Below are positions 63,028-64,000 of a stretch of DNA of 64,000 nt, piece after piece. Made by a program: the position numbers and the translations under genes. The DNA is taken from the NCBI GenBank assembly GCA_032622095.1, contig CP136063.1, forward strand, positions 178,229,956 through 178,293,955, given 5' to 3'. How positions within the stretch are numbered: position 1 is the stretch's first letter; each line of letters starts with the position of its first letter. Origin of the DNA: Siphonodentalium dalli (taxonomy: Eukaryota; Mollusca; Scaphopoda; Gadilida; Siphonodentaliidae). The notes beneath the pieces are model-generated. The model worked only from the letters and a program-made list of their open reading frames with translations, had not been told where the DNA came from and did not search any database.

Positions 63028-64000
63028 AAATATCTGTATTGCAGTCAAACAAGAACATTCCATGCTAAATAAGCCAACTAGTTCTTGGCTCTGCCATACA
63101 TATTTTAAGAATTACTATGTTGTGAAATAGTTATGTCTCTGGCAATGCCCTTATTCGACTTTGTGATGCCATTTTCACAAATCTGTCACCCAAGGTAATT
63201 TCCTACCAAATATAAGCAAAATAGGCCATTTCATTCTTGCATAGAAGACGTATGATGAATTACTATGGAGAGAAAGAGTAATGTAGCTGGCCTTGCACCT
63301 ACTTGACCTGGTGACCCTGATTAAACAAATCTGAATCACACATCACCAAAGGAGCCTCAATATTAAATGTGAACTAAATAGAGCTGGTGGTTCTTTCAGA
63401 GAACACTTTTCAAGTTTGCCAAATACATATGTATGTTCTGGTGAAGTGGTGGGTGTGGGAGAGTTAAATGTCCTGTTGAAAGATTTGAACAATACATATG
63501 ATAGATTGATGTTGTAATTGGGAATTAATGACCTCTAGCAGATCTCCAGGAAATGTTTATAAAAATGTCAGACTTCACTTGCAATTTTTAATATTTTTTG
63601 GAGTTATGTCCCTGCCCACATTTGACCCAGTGACCTCATTTGAACAAATCTGAATGTGAATCACCTAGGCAATATCCACACCAACTATGAACCCATTCGG
63701 TCTTATGGTTCCAGAGGAGAAGTTTAAAGAATTGTTGACGGACGGACGAGGTGTGATGACTATAGCTCCACCAGAGACTTTGTCTCAGGTGAGCCAAAAA
63801 TATGGAAATTATAGAATGACTCCCCCCCCCCCACTTTGGATCCGAAAATGCAACAGAATTCAAACAAACATTTTTAATGGAAGGAGAAGAACTCCATCTT
63901 TAATATATAGAGTTATTCCCCCTGCATTGAAAATAATTTAGCTTTTTACTGCAATCTAGATGACAAAACTCTTGGGCAACTCAATAAAAACAACATGTCC
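63028..64000 (+). other. Flanking DNA, no recognised element
   Basis: Contains weakly repeated GGTGACC..ATT..AACAAATCTGAAT.TGAATCACC segments (about 63310 and about 63640) and a C run near 63822. No gene supported. Confidence 0.4.

Overview
This is AT-rich animal genomic DNA (introns, GT-AG splicing, dense short transposons). The one protein-coding gene I can support is on the minus strand. It encodes a bifunctional peptidylglycine alpha-amidating monooxygenase (PAM), the enzyme that makes C-terminally amidated neuropeptides. The repeats (satellite-like CCAGTATACCCCC elements, Helitron arrays, foldback elements) and a single PHM+PAL gene fit a mollusc or similar marine lophotrochozoan. That assignment is inference.

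Gene layout: twenty coding exons read from 51397 down to 892 with consistent phase across all nineteen introns (2686 coding nt, about 895 residues). Exons 1-12 encode the signal peptide, the copper-dependent PHM domain and a long His-rich, basic linker. Exons 13-20 encode the zinc-dependent PAL beta-propeller. All six copper ligands and the main PAL active-site residues are present. One PHM disulfide (rat Cys47-Cys186) is lost at both ends. The C-terminal tail and any membrane anchor lie beyond the left edge or are absent. Two exons (12 and 20) have intronic stops a few codons past the splice donor, which could make PHM-only or soluble forms.

The introns and the 5' flank (51.4-64 kb) are packed with non-autonomous mobile elements, many with readable boundaries. 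They are: Tc1/mariner-like long palindromes (family M1, TA target); five kinds of TTAA-flanked, piggyBac-like elements (T1-T5); two hAT-like families with 8-bp target duplications (hAT-a, hAT-b); a head-to-tail Helitron array (39.6-45.5 kb) plus a solo Helitron (48.6-49.7 kb); a decayed Ty3/Gypsy reverse-transcriptase fragment; a probable tRNA-derived SINE; and several tandem arrays, including one with an exact 483-bp higher-order period at 32-34 kb. Several elements are nested, giving a relative insertion order.

No second protein gene, tRNA, rRNA or CRISPR was found. Boundaries of degraded repeats are approximate; exon boundaries and elements with target duplications are given to the base.
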